A stretch of DNA of 64,000 nt, from the NCBI RefSeq assembly GCF_000425445.1, contig NZ_AUDL01000008.1, forward strand, positions 310,001 through 374,000, given 5' to 3'. The notes below the pieces were generated by a model. The model saw only the letters and a program-made list of their open reading frames with translations, was not told where the DNA came from and did not search any database. Shown here piece by piece: positions 27,678 through 35,645 of this stretch (within the stretch, counting starts at the first letter, position 1; each line of letters begins with the position of its first letter). The translations under genes were made by a program, and so were the position numbers. This DNA comes from Flavobacterium denitrificans DSM 15936 (GTDB lineage: Bacteria > Bacteroidota > Bacteroidia > Flavobacteriales > Flavobacteriaceae).

Positions 27678-27751
27678 AGCCGATAGAGGGACTCGAACCC
27701 ACGACCTGCTGATTACAAATCAGCTGCTCTAGCCAGCTGAGCTACATCGGC
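27678..27751 (-). tRNA. tRNA-Thr (anticodon TGT), copy 1
   Basis: A 74-nt cloverleaf on the minus strand. The acceptor stem is GCCGATG with TATCGGC (one G.U), the anticodon loop reads TTTGTAA with anticodon TGT, and the T arm has GTTCGAGTC. No CCA is encoded. It is identical to the second copy and has its own promoter (CAAAGATA at 27766-27773 on the plus strand is TATCTTTG on the minus) and terminator. Confidence 0.95.
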
Positions 27752-27765
27752 CTATTTTGCGAGTG

Positions 27766-27797
27766 CAAAGATAAAAATGTTTTTTTAATATTCCAAA
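27766..27797 (-). promoter_or_regulatory. Promoter of tRNA-Thr copy 1
   Basis: On the minus strand TTTG (27797-27794), about 20 bases, then TATCTTTG (27773-27766), 14 bases upstream of the tRNA 5' end. Confidence 0.5.
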
Positions 27798-27828
27798 AAA
27801 AATTTCGCACCACTCTCTATAATTAAAA

Positions 27829-27854
27829 AAACCACCACATTTCTGTGATGGTTT
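27829..27854 (-). terminator. Terminator of tRNA-Thr copy 2
   Basis: An 11-bp stem with one G.U on the minus strand (27829-27839 with 27844-27854), followed by a T run; a close copy of the one at 27649-27674. Confidence 0.75.
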
Positions 27855-27860
27855 CCGTTG

Positions 27861-27934
27861 AGCCGATAGAGGGACTCGAACCCACGACCTGCTGATTACA
27901 AATCAGCTGCTCTAGCCAGCTGAGCTACATCGGC
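27861..27934 (-). tRNA. tRNA-Thr (anticodon TGT), copy 2
   Basis: Identical over all 74 bases to the copy at 27678-27751, with the same anticodon TGT and no encoded CCA. The two copies, each with a similar terminator and promoter, look like a tandem duplication of the whole unit. Confidence 0.95.
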
Positions 27935-27947
27935 GTCATTACGGGTG

Positions 27948-27978
27948 CAAATATAAAGCGGTTTTTCAATTTCCCAAA
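27948..27978 (-). promoter_or_regulatory. Promoter of tRNA-Thr copy 2
   Basis: On the minus strand TTTG (27978-27975), 19 bases, then TATATTTG (27955-27948), 13 bases upstream of the tRNA 5' end. Confidence 0.55.
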
Positions 27979-28010
27979 ATAAATTTGCACTTTTTTACAC
28001 TTTTTTTTGC

Positions 28011-28277
28011 TTATAGCGCGTTGATTTTTTCAATCAATTGATTAGCAGTTTGTTCTAATTCAACATTGATTTGTTTGAAGTGTGCTTTTTTATTTTCAAC
28101 GTTCTTAGCGTTCACTTTTGTAATCAAAGTATCGAATGCAGCAATAGCTTCATCGATTAAAGCATTCGTTTCTGGAGTAGGATTTCCTGTTGTAGACATC
28201 TCAAACAAGTAAACTGCCTCAATAATATCTCCTAATACGAAATTGATGTCTTTCTTTAAATTTTTAACGTTTGCCAT
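28011..28277 (-). CDS. Small conserved helical protein of unknown function
   Basis: An 88-residue, probably cytoplasmic protein without signal peptide or membrane segment. The sequence is mainly helical with heptad-like spacing. Two stretches stand out, LKKDINFVLGDIIEAVYLFE (about 7-26) and the C-terminal QINVELEQTANQLIEKI, suggesting a small helical bundle. I recognise it only as the kind of short conserved protein seen in Flavobacteriia and cannot assign a role. It lies 56 bases downstream of manA on the same strand and may be the last gene of that run. Confidence 0.7.
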   Translation of the reverse strand: MANVKNLKKDINFVLGDIIEAVYLFEMSTTGNPTPETNALIDEAIAAFDTLITKVNAKNVENKKAHFKQINVELEQTANQLIEKINAL

Positions 28278-28333
28278 TTTATTATAATTTTAATTTGCGT
28301 TTGCAAAAATACACATATTCTTTATATTAACTG

Positions 28334-29302
28334 CTATGAAATGTAAATTTCTAAAATTGAAGCTTTTCCGCTCAAAATAAATGAATTTATCGCAGCAGGA
28401 ACTAAAACAGTATCACCTTTTATATAAGTATGCTTAAAACCATCCATCTCAATTTCAAAACTTCCTTCGATACACATATATACGGTAAAAGTTTCATTTG
28501 ACTTAGAAGCTTCAATTTTACTTTCTAAAGGAATTAGATTGGTTGTGAAATAAGGACAGTCAACAACTGTATTAGAAACATTTTGTTTTGTTTCGTATTT
28601 CTTTTGTGTATCGACTTTATTGTAATTGATTGCATCAAGCGCTAAATCTACGTGCAATTCTCTTTTATTTCCTTGCGCATCAACTCGGTCAAAATCGTAC
28701 AAACGATACGTAATATCTGAAGTCTGCTGAATTTCGGCAACCACTAATCCTGCTCCAATTGCGTGAACAGTTCCGGTTTCTAAAAAGAAAACATCGCCAG
28801 ATTTTGCTTTTACACCATCCAAAATCGAAACTAATGTATTATCGTTCAAATGTTTCAAATATTCCTCTTTGCTTGAGTTTTCTTTAAAACCAACAATAAT
28901 TCTAGAATCAGCATCAGCTTGCATAACGTACCACATTTCCGTTTTTCCAAATGAATTATGACGCTCTTTAGCCAATTTATCATTTGGATGAACCTGAATA
29001 GAAAGATCTTCGCGTGCATCTAAATATTTAAAAAGAAGCGGAAACTGTTTTCCAAAACGCTCATAAACTCTTGTTCCTAGAATTTCATTTGGTGTTTCAT
29101 CAATAAGCTCCATCAATGATTTTCCTTTCAAAACGCCATTTGAAACCACGCTAACATCACCTTCAACTGTAGATAATTCCCAACTTTCACCAGTAATTTT
29201 AGAAGTGATTGGTTTATTTAAAATCGTTTTTAGTTTTTCTCCTCCCCAGATTCTTTCTTTTAAAATGGGTTCAAATTGCAATGGATATAATTGTGCGCTC
29301 AT
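28334..29302 (-). CDS. manA: Class I mannose-6-phosphate isomerase
   Basis: A 322-residue type I phosphomannose isomerase that interconverts mannose-6-phosphate and fructose-6-phosphate, feeding GDP-mannose and glycan synthesis. The cupin core has the metal-binding pattern QVHPND (about 102-107) and KTEMWYV (about 119-125), plus the GTVHAIG motif (about 175-181). The C-terminal cupin half (about 245-320) ends in ILEIYIS. The short form, compared with about 390 residues in E. coli, is usual in Firmicutes and Bacteroidota. It follows the peroxiredoxin gene by 52 bases in a run of same-strand genes. Confidence 0.93.
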   Translation of the reverse strand: MSAQLYPLQFEPILKERIWGGEKLKTILNKPITSKITGESWELSTVEGDVSVVSNGVLKGKSLMELIDETPNEILGTRVYERFGKQFPLLFKYLDAREDLSIQVHPNDKLAKERHNSFGKTEMWYVMQADADSRIIVGFKENSSKEEYLKHLNDNTLVSILDGVKAKSGDVFFLETGTVHAIGAGLVVAEIQQTSDITYRLYDFDRVDAQGNKRELHVDLALDAINYNKVDTQKKYETKQNVSNTVVDCPYFTTNLIPLESKIEASKSNETFTVYMCIEGSFEIEMDGFKHTYIKGDTVLVPAAINSFILSGKASILEIYIS

Positions 29303-29354
29303 TTTTTGGTTAATATCTTTATTATTTAAAATTGATTAATTCTATTTATATTGA

Positions 29355-29813
29355 TTACAACATCAATTCTTTAATTGTGTCTAATGCTTTCGGAATATGC
29401 TTTGCCGCATTCATGCTGTCAAAAATCGAAATAACAACGCCATTTTTATCAACGATATACGTCACTCTTCCTGGCAGAAGTCCGAATAAATTATTTCGGA
29501 CACCAAAAAGATGTCGCAATCTTTTATCCTGATCTGACAGCAAAATAAAAGGCAACTTGTATTTATTAGCAAATTTGTGATGAGACTTGACACTATCACT
29601 GCTGATGCCAATAACTTCAGCGCCTAAATCTTTGAAATCTTCATATTGATCGCGAAAACTACAAGCTTCGGTAGTACAACCCGGCGTGTTATCTTTTGGA
29701 TAAAAATAAATTACGAGTGGTTTTCTCCCTAAAACGCTTTGGCTTTCAAAAAGTTCCCCATGACTATCTTTTGCAGTAAAATTCGGAACTATATCTCCTA
29801 TTTTTAATGACAT
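29355..29813 (-). CDS. bcp: Peroxiredoxin (thioredoxin-dependent thiol peroxidase, BCP type)
   Basis: A 152-residue cytoplasmic peroxiredoxin that reduces hydroperoxides with electrons from thioredoxin. The active site is DNTPGCTTEACSFRDQ: peroxidatic Cys46 and a resolving Cys51 five residues on, the atypical two-cysteine BCP layout. Pro44 and Thr43 of the PxxxTxxC motif are present. The thioredoxin fold continues with VIGISSDSVKSHHKF and the arginine-containing RVTYIVDKNGVV. It starts 3 bases after the queD stop, so the two are surely co-transcribed. Confidence 0.93.
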   Translation of the reverse strand: MSLKIGDIVPNFTAKDSHGELFESQSVLGRKPLVIYFYPKDNTPGCTTEACSFRDQYEDFKDLGAEVIGISSDSVKSHHKFANKYKLPFILLSDQDKRLRHLFGVRNNLFGLLPGRVTYIVDKNGVVISIFDSMNAAKHIPKALDTIKELML

Positions 29814-29816
29814 TTA

Positions 29817-30227
29817 TTATTCTCCTTTATAAGTTACAAAATTGCGTTCGGTTTCATTCAAGACGACTTCTAAATCAAAATCAGGTTGAATTCTTTTTCT
29901 AATTTTATTCCATATCACAACAGCAATGTTTTCTGCGGTTGGATTCAAATCTTGAAATTCTGGAACATCCAAATTCAAGTTTTTGTGATCAAACGGAATC
30001 TCAACTTCTTCAAGGATGATATCCGCTAATACTTTCATATCTAAAACAAAACCAGTTTCCGGGTCAATTTTTCCTGTAACACTAACTGTCAAACCATAAT
30101 TGTGACCATGAAAATTGGGATTGTTGCATTTTCCAAAAACTGCATTGTTTTTTTCATCTGTCCAATCCTTCCTGTATAATCGATGTGCAGCATTAAAATG
30201 TGCTTTTCTTGATATGGTTACTCTCAT
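29817..30227 (-). CDS. queD: 6-carboxytetrahydropterin synthase (QueD/PTPS family)
   Basis: A 136-residue enzyme of the 6-pyruvoyl tetrahydropterin synthase family. It converts dihydroneopterin triphosphate to 6-carboxytetrahydropterin in queuosine synthesis. The zinc ligands are visible as His15 (FNAAHRL), His40 and His42 (NFHGHNYG), with the catalytic Cys34 in GKCNNPNF. Downstream are the DHKNLN (about 95-100) and PTAENIAV segments of the family. It sits between idi and bcp with gaps of 21 and 3 bases. No other queuosine genes are in view. Confidence 0.9.
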   Translation of the reverse strand: MRVTISRKAHFNAAHRLYRKDWTDEKNNAVFGKCNNPNFHGHNYGLTVSVTGKIDPETGFVLDMKVLADIILEEVEIPFDHKNLNLDVPEFQDLNPTAENIAVVIWNKIRKRIQPDFDLEVVLNETERNFVTYKGE

Positions 30228-30248
30228 TTAGGTTTTTGGTTGCTTTGG

Positions 30249-30776
30249 TTATAATTTATGGTCTTCGAGATAATGATCAAATTCATCAAAAATTATCTTA
30301 AACCATACGGTATAAATTTCGGGCTGTTTTTCAATATCAGCTTTTACATCTTCAATGCTCATCCACTTCCAAGCTTCAACCTCGTCCGGATTTATGTTTG
30401 GTTCATCATTATAATAACCGATCATAACATGATCGAGTTCATGCTCTGTCAAACCGTTATCAAAAGGCGCTTTATAAATAAAATGAAAAAGCTCTTTTAA
30501 TTCGGCTTTAAAACCCATTTCTTCAAACAATCTTCGGCTTCCAGCTTCAATATTACTTTCTCCTTCTCTTTGATGACTGCAACAAGTGTTTGTCCAAAGC
30601 AATGGTGAATGATATTTGTGATGCGCGCGTTGCTGCAGCATAATTTCGTTTTTACTATTTAAAATAAAAACTGAAAATGCGCGATGCAAAAGCGCTTTTT
30701 CATGTGCTTCTAATTTTGGCATTAAGCCAATCTGTTCATCGTTTTGATTAACTAGTATTACGTTTTCTTCTATCAT
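30249..30776 (-). CDS. idi: Isopentenyl-diphosphate delta-isomerase, type I
   Basis: A 175-residue Nudix-fold enzyme that interconverts isopentenyl and dimethylallyl diphosphate for isoprenoid synthesis. The metal-binding and catalytic motifs are LLWTNTCCSHQREGE (catalytic Cys in TNTCCSH, about 65-71) and the Nudix box-like SRRLFEEMGF (about 81-90). The acidic HELDHVMIGYY (about 111-121) supplies the remaining glutamate ligand. It is the first gene of a run idi-queD-bcp-manA. A -7 element TATTTTTG lies upstream on this strand at 30801-30794. Confidence 0.93.
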   Translation of the reverse strand: MIEENVILVNQNDEQIGLMPKLEAHEKALLHRAFSVFILNSKNEIMLQQRAHHKYHSPLLWTNTCCSHQREGESNIEAGSRRLFEEMGFKAELKELFHFIYKAPFDNGLTEHELDHVMIGYYNDEPNINPDEVEAWKWMSIEDVKADIEKQPEIYTVWFKIIFDEFDHYLEDHKL

Positions 30777-31013
30777 AAGGCTTCTTAAGCAAACAAAAAT
30801 ACGAAAAAAGAAATGGCTTAAAAATGCTAATTAAGCTTGTCAAAAACTAGGCTCTTAACTAAATTCTTATTTTCTTGATTTACAACATTATAAATATGTT
30901 CAAAATTAAAAGCTGTTAAAATTAAGACATAAAAACTACATTGCCTTATTTTACGTAACTAATAAAAAGTTAAAACACACTTAAAAAAATCTCAATAATA
31001 ACTCTGACTGTAA

Positions 31014-31041
31014 TTTGAAGCTAAATCTCGACGTATCTTTG
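31014..31041 (+). promoter_or_regulatory. Promoter of the msrB-msrA operon
   Basis: TTTG (31014-31017), a 16-base spacer and TATCTTTG (31034-31041). The msrB start codon is 28 bases downstream. The 290-base gap before it holds nothing else recognisable. Confidence 0.55.
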
Positions 31042-31069
31042 AAATACAGTTTAAAGCACCCAAGAACTC

Positions 31070-31624
31070 ATGAAATCTCAAAATCTATTTTTAAACCTTT
31101 GTTTTTTACTCCCGCTTTTTATTTTGCAAGCATGCGGTCAAAACACAAAAAAAGAACCTGCAAAAACAACTTCCATGGAAAATGTAGTTACAAAACCCAG
31201 AAATCCTTATTACTCCAATACTGATACAACAAAATTAAACATAAGCAATGCCGAATGGAAAAAGGTATTGCCAGATGATGTTTACGCCGTAATGCGCGAG
31301 GCCGATACCGAAAGGCCTTTTACTGGAAAATACTGGAATACAGACAAAAAAGGAACTTATTACTGCGCTTCTTGTGGCAACAAACTTTTTAGATCGACTG
31401 CTAAGTTTTCGAGCAGCTGCGGTTGGCCAAGTTTCTTTGAGCAAGAAGACAAAAAAAGTGTAATATTCAAAAATGACAATTCTTACGGAATGGAAAGAAT
31501 TGAAGCACTTTGCGGACGTTGTGGCGGGCATCTTGGTCATTTATTTGATGATGGTCCGGAACCAACCGGAAAGCGCTATTGCATGAATTCTATTGCCCTT
31601 GATTTTATTCCCGATAACAAATAA
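31070..31624 (+). CDS. msrB: Exported lipoprotein MsrB (methionine-R-sulfoxide reductase)
   Basis: A 184-residue MsrB carrying a lipoprotein signal (lipobox LQAC, Cys22) and a linker of about 30 residues. The enzyme domain follows (about 60-182): zinc ligands in CASCGNKLF (about 98-106) and LCGRCGGHLGH (about 147-157), with the catalytic cysteine in RYCMNS (about 171-176). It reduces the R form of methionine sulfoxide in proteins. As a periplasm-facing lipoprotein it would repair oxidised envelope proteins. It starts a two-gene operon, 6 bases before msrA, so both stereoisomers are covered outside the cytoplasm. Confidence 0.93.
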   Translation: MKSQNLFLNLCFLLPLFILQACGQNTKKEPAKTTSMENVVTKPRNPYYSNTDTTKLNISNAEWKKVLPDDVYAVMREADTERPFTGKYWNTDKKGTYYCASCGNKLFRSTAKFSSSCGWPSFFEQEDKKSVIFKNDNSYGMERIEALCGRCGGHLGHLFDDGPEPTGKRYCMNSIALDFIPDNK

Positions 31625-31630
31625 TTAACT

Positions 31631-32242
31631 ATGAAAAATACACTTTTAATCTGTTTATTTGCTTTATCAATAAGCGGATTTTCGCAAAATAAAAAACCCT
31701 CAAATTTAGAGACTATTACACTTGGAGGCGGATGTTACTGGTGCGTTGAAGCCGTTTACGAAAATTTGGATGGTGTAAAATCTGTCGTTTCTGGATTTTC
31801 AGGCGGAAATGTCGCAAATCCTACTTATGAAGAAGTCTGCACTGGCGAAACTGGTCATGCCGAAGTTGTTCAAATCACATATGACAAAAACGTAACAGAT
31901 ATTAATGAAATCTTCGAAGTTTTTTTCACCGTTCACGACCCAACAACCTTAAATCGCCAAGGTGCAGATGTTGGAACTCAATACCGTTCAGTGATTTTTT
32001 ATAAAAACGAAGAACAGAAGAAAGCCGCACAAAGCATTATTGCCGAACTAAATAAAGCAAAAGTCTACTCTAGCCCAATTGTTACAAAAGTAGAAGCTTT
32101 TAAAATGTTTTATAAAGCTGATGATTATCATCAAAATTATTATGCCAATAATAAAAGTCAGCCGTATTGCAAAATGGTCATTCAGCCGAAAATAGAAAAA
32201 TTCGAAAAAGTCTTTAAAGACAAACTGAAAAAGAAATCCTAA
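31631..32242 (+). CDS. msrA: Exported MsrA (methionine-S-sulfoxide reductase)
   Basis: A 203-residue MsrA with a signal peptide (1-19, GFSQ) and no lipobox. The catalytic motif is GGGCYWCVEA with the nucleophile at Cys35. Next come the typical VVSGFSGGNVANPTYEEVCTG and HAEVVQITYD blocks (about 52-85) and a C-terminal QPYCKMVIQPKI. It reduces the S form of methionine sulfoxide. It is 6 bases downstream of msrB, sharing its promoter, which fits an exported repair pair. How the enzyme is recharged in the periplasm is not shown by nearby genes. Confidence 0.94.
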   Translation: MKNTLLICLFALSISGFSQNKKPSNLETITLGGGCYWCVEAVYENLDGVKSVVSGFSGGNVANPTYEEVCTGETGHAEVVQITYDKNVTDINEIFEVFFTVHDPTTLNRQGADVGTQYRSVIFYKNEEQKKAAQSIIAELNKAKVYSSPIVTKVEAFKMFYKADDYHQNYYANNKSQPYCKMVIQPKIEKFEKVFKDKLKKKS

Positions 32243-32244
32243 AA

Positions 32245-32282
32245 AAAAAAGGGAAATGAATGAAGTCATTTCCCTTTTTTTT
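32245..32282. terminator. Bidirectional intrinsic terminator
   Basis: A stem of 9 G/C-containing pairs extended by A-T pairs (32245-32259 with 32266-32280) around a 6-base loop, between convergent msrA and the META-domain gene. Confidence 0.85.
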
Positions 32283-32337
32283 ATCAGCTTCAACCTTGCC
32301 AAAATTTGAAACTTTGACAAAGTTTAATGATCTCAAA

Positions 32338-32772
32338 TTACTTTTTCGCTACTTTTTTGAATCGCATTGTTGCTACATCGCCTTCATTCAAAATTAGTTT
32401 TCCATCTTTATCAACAGAATAGCTTGTGATTTTTTTCATTTGTTGCAAAAATTGCTGTTCTCCTCCTCCATCACAAAACATTAATGTAGATGGCCCCGGC
32501 TCTCCAAAAGTTAAAGAATTTCCGCTTAATGCATAAGGCGCGCTGTATCCGTTGCAACCATTATTCCCAAAAACTTTTGTTTCTTTTTGATCAAAAGTAA
32601 TTTGCGGCTTTTTATTTGGATATAATCCTTCAAAAGCAATTTTTGGCCCCGAGATATATTCTAATTCCCAAGTTACATCATAAATATCAGCAGCGCTTTT
32701 ATCTTTTGATGTTGCGCAAGAGTTAAGCAATAAAGTTAAAATTGAAACGATAGCAAGTGTATATTTTTTCAT
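32338..32772 (-). CDS. META domain lipoprotein (HslJ-like)
   Basis: A 144-residue lipoprotein; I take the ATG at 32772 (MKKYTLAIVS), which gives a lipobox LNSC with Cys19. The ORF could start three codons earlier. The mature protein is one META domain: TWELEYISG, VFGNNGCNGYSAPY and MFCDGGGEQQFLQQM. This fold occurs in HslJ and heat-inducible or protease-related lipoproteins of unknown exact function. The two cysteines (in NNGCNGY and MFCDG) may pair. It is convergent with msrA across a shared terminator. Confidence 0.85.
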   Translation of the reverse strand: MKKYTLAIVSILTLLLNSCATSKDKSAADIYDVTWELEYISGPKIAFEGLYPNKKPQITFDQKETKVFGNNGCNGYSAPYALSGNSLTFGEPGPSTLMFCDGGGEQQFLQQMKKITSYSVDKDGKLILNEGDVATMRFKKVAKK

Positions 32773-33020
32773 AAAATGCATTTTTAAAGATTAATAAAAT
32801 TTGTTTTTTGAAGATTAAAATTCTGTTATAAACATTGCATTCTCAAGATTCATGCCTTTTTAAACTAAAATTTCATTGCAAACCGAAATTTTCTGAACTC
32901 TAAGTTACGCCATTTTGTTCAAAACAATCTTAATCAAATGTTTAAATTAAAATTTGCAATTCTATTTTTTTTGTAATTTGCAAGAATAAAAACCAACAAA
33001 ACTCAACAAAAAACAAAAAA

Positions 33021-34424
33021 ATGAAGCAATTACTAGCATTCTTTGCATTCTTAACTACAATCAACCAAATACAGGCACAAGAAAACCTTCCAACGGACTA
33101 TCTTTCGAAAGAATTTCACAAAGGCCGTCGTGAAGCCTTTAGAGCTTTGATGCCAGCCAATTCTGTCGCTGTAGTTTTTTCTTACCCAGAAAGAATCTTT
33201 TCACAAGACATCAATTACAATTATCACGCAAATCCAGATATGTATTATTTATCAGGCTACAAAGAAGCCGATGCTGTTTTGTTGATTTTTAAAGAACCTC
33301 AAGGAACCGAAAAATACAATGAAGTTCTTTTTGTGCGAGAAAGAAATGCTAATCGGGAAATGTGGACCGGAAGACGTTTAGGAGTTGAAGGTGCAAAATC
33401 AAAATTAGGATTTTCAACTGTTTACAACGGAAAAGATTTCAATGCTTTTGATATCAGCTTTAAAAAGTTTGACAAAATAATTTACGATAAAATCCCAACA
33501 GATTTAAACAACGACCACAGTGGCTTTGATCTTTTTGGTTTAATACAGATTTTCAAATCTAAAGCTTCGATTACACAAGAAAACGAAGCTTCAACTGATT
33601 TATTTGCCAATATCACCAACTCGCTTCGCCAAATAAAAACTCCTGAAGAACTTGATTTAATGCGCAAAACCGTAAAACTTTCCTGCATTGCACACAACGA
33701 AGTAATGAAAGCAGTTGGTCCAGACATGAGCGAAAATGAAGCTGACGGAATCCACGCTTATGTCCACAGACATTACGGTGCCGAAGGAGAAGGTTATCCC
33801 CCAATTGTGGGTGCTGGAGCAAACGGATGTATTTTGCATTATGGCGAAAACAATGCAACAAAAATCGACAACCAATTGTTATTGATGGATGTTGGTTCTG
33901 AATATCATGGTTATTCTGCAGACGTTACCAGAACCATTCCGGCAAACGGAAAATTCACTGAAGAACAAAAAGCAATTTACCAAATTGTTTATGAAGCACA
34001 AGAAGAAGTTTTTAAACTTTGCAAAGAGGGAACACCAATTCAGGCTTTAAACACAAGATCCAGAGAAATAGTTGCTGCAGGACTAATCAAACTAGGAATT
34101 ATTACCGACCCAAAGGATTCAAGAATATATTACCCGCATGGATGTTCACATTTTCTTGGTTTGGATGTTCATGACAAAGGTGATTATATGGGTAATTTAA
34201 AAGAAAATATGATCCTGACTGTTGAGCCAGGAATCTACATTCCGGCAAACAGCAAATGTGATAAAAAATGGTGGAACATTGGCGTTCGTATTGAAGACGA
34301 TATTTTGATCAAAAAAGATTCATATGAAAATCTTTCAGCCGAATCTCCAAGAAAATGGGAAGATGTCGAAGCTTTAGCCAAGCAAAAAAGCACTTTCAAT
34401 GATATGAAATTCCCTAAAATATAA
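33021..34424 (+). CDS. Secreted Xaa-Pro aminopeptidase (M24B family)
   Basis: A 467-residue exported aminopeptidase P that removes N-terminal residues preceding proline. The signal peptide (1-19, IQAQ) is followed by the AMP_N domain (about 28-165). The pita-bread metallo domain follows (about 200-440), with metal ligands in LLMDVGSEYHGYSADVTRT (both aspartates), HGCSHFLGLDVHD, LTVEPGIY and RIEDDI. It is related to E. coli PepP but carries an export signal, as is common in Bacteroidota. It stands alone with a hairpin terminator. Confidence 0.92.
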   Translation: MKQLLAFFAFLTTINQIQAQENLPTDYLSKEFHKGRREAFRALMPANSVAVVFSYPERIFSQDINYNYHANPDMYYLSGYKEADAVLLIFKEPQGTEKYNEVLFVRERNANREMWTGRRLGVEGAKSKLGFSTVYNGKDFNAFDISFKKFDKIIYDKIPTDLNNDHSGFDLFGLIQIFKSKASITQENEASTDLFANITNSLRQIKTPEELDLMRKTVKLSCIAHNEVMKAVGPDMSENEADGIHAYVHRHYGAEGEGYPPIVGAGANGCILHYGENNATKIDNQLLLMDVGSEYHGYSADVTRTIPANGKFTEEQKAIYQIVYEAQEEVFKLCKEGTPIQALNTRSREIVAAGLIKLGIITDPKDSRIYYPHGCSHFLGLDVHDKGDYMGNLKENMILTVEPGIYIPANSKCDKKWWNIGVRIEDDILIKKDSYENLSAESPRKWEDVEALAKQKSTFNDMKFPKI

Positions 34425-34436
34425 ATTTGTTTTTAG

Positions 34437-34535
34437 CCACTGCCGATAGCTATCGGGATAAACGGGTTAAAATGATTTTCTTTTTAAAATAATCTGTGAA
34501 AATCTTTTTAATCTGTGGCAAGAAAAAATAAATTC
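34437..34535. repeat. Intergenic palindrome plus degenerate repeat text
   Basis: A perfect 14-base palindrome CCGATAGCTATCGG at 34443-34456 is followed by a non-coding stretch with AATCTGTGAAAATC (34493-34506) and AATCTGTGGCAA (34510-34521). Such short repeat blocks look like a dispersed intergenic family, but other copies are not in this window. Confidence 0.4.
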
Positions 34536-34573
34536 AAAGCCTCATTTATTAATTTAAGTGAGGCTTCTTTTTT
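34536..34573 (+). terminator. Intrinsic terminator after the aminopeptidase gene
   Basis: An 8-bp stem (34537-34544 with 34559-34566) extendable inward by weaker pairs, followed by a T run. Confidence 0.7.
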
Positions 34574-34612
34574 GAATTTTGACGTACTTTTGTAGTCCTA
34601 AAAATTTAAAAA

Positions 34613-35572
34613 ATGAAAGCACTTACCTTCTCTAAATTCGGAGATTCAGAAGTTTTAAAATATATCGAAATACCAAACCCACAGCTGAAAAGCGATGAAA
34701 TTTTAGTCGAAATGAAAGCCATCGGATTAAATTTTGCCGATGTTTACAGACGAAAAGGAACTTATCACTTAAAAGGGAATCCGCCTTTTATTGCCGGTTA
34801 CTAAGGTGCCGGAATTGTGGTCGATGCCAATAATCATCCCGACTATAAAGTGGGCGATCGTGTGGCTTTCGCCGATGTTCCTTTTGCAAATGCCGAACTC
34901 GTTGCAGCAAACATCAATCACGTTTTGCCACTGCCGGAAAATATTTCTTTTGAAACCGCAGCTTCGATTTTATTGCAAGGATTAACCGCTCATTATTTAG
35001 CAACCGATAGCCACAAAACCACAAAAGGCGAAACAGTCTTAGTTCACGCCGTTGCTGGCGGAGTTGGCCAAATTCTAACTCAAATCAGCAAGCTTTTGGG
35101 TGCAACCGTTTTAGGATTGACTTCTTCTTCAGAAAAAGCAAAAGTTGGCTTAGAATATGGCGCAGATCATGTTTTTCTTTATAATGACGATTGGAAATCA
35201 CAAATTTTTAAAGCCTTCCCAAAAGGCGTTGATGCAGTTTATGACAGCATCGGAACTACTTTAGCAGACAGCTTCGAAGTCACTAAAGAATGCGGGCAAG
35301 TTGTTTTCTTTGGAATGGCTGGTGGAGATCCCGCGACTGTAGACCCAAGAATGCTAATGGATGGTTCAAAAACCTTGACCGGAGGCGATTTATGGAGTTA
35401 CTTAAATTCTAAAGAAGAAAGAATTAAACGTGCAACGCAATTATTCAGCTGGATCACAGAAGGAAAAATTAAACTTTCAGAACCAACATCTTTCAAGTTA
35501 TCAGAAGGAAAATTGGCACATGATTATCTGGAAAGCAGAAAAAGCACCGGAAAAATCATTTTGATCCCGTAA
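34613..35572 (+). pseudogene. Quinone oxidoreductase-like MDR protein, broken by one nonsense codon
   Basis: The reading frame continues without shift from an ATG at 34613 to a stop at 35572 but is cut by TAA at 34802-34804. The codon before the stop is the tyrosine of the family motif; homologues read AGYEGAG, so a single GAA to TAA change is the simplest explanation. The first half is the catalytic GroES-like domain; the second half holds the NADPH-binding Rossmann motif (AVAGGVGQILTQ), then GLTSSSEKAKVGLEYGADH. Everything else looks intact. A TACTTTTG element lies upstream at 34585-34592. It is either a recent pseudogene or a sequencing error; a GTG downstream could restart a truncated protein. 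Confidence 0.85.
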
Positions 35573-35597
35573 ATAATAATCTGGGCGTGCCACCAAT

Positions 35598-35645
35598 AAA
35601 AAAAGGAGCCAACTATGCAAAACGCTTAGTTGGCTCCTTTTTTTA
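35598..35645. terminator. Bidirectional intrinsic terminator
   Basis: A long stem (about 18 bp, 35598-35615 with 35627-35644) with G/C-rich core GGAGCCAACTA and T runs on both strands, between convergent genes. Confidence 0.85.

Noticed and set aside
30777..31069. Riboswitch upstream of msrB or idi
   Set aside because: No conserved aptamer or base-paired core was recognised; only promoter signals were seen.
34791..34985. Open reading frame across the broken oxidoreductase stop
   Set aside because: It is in another frame and gives no recognisable protein; it is a shadow of the real gene.
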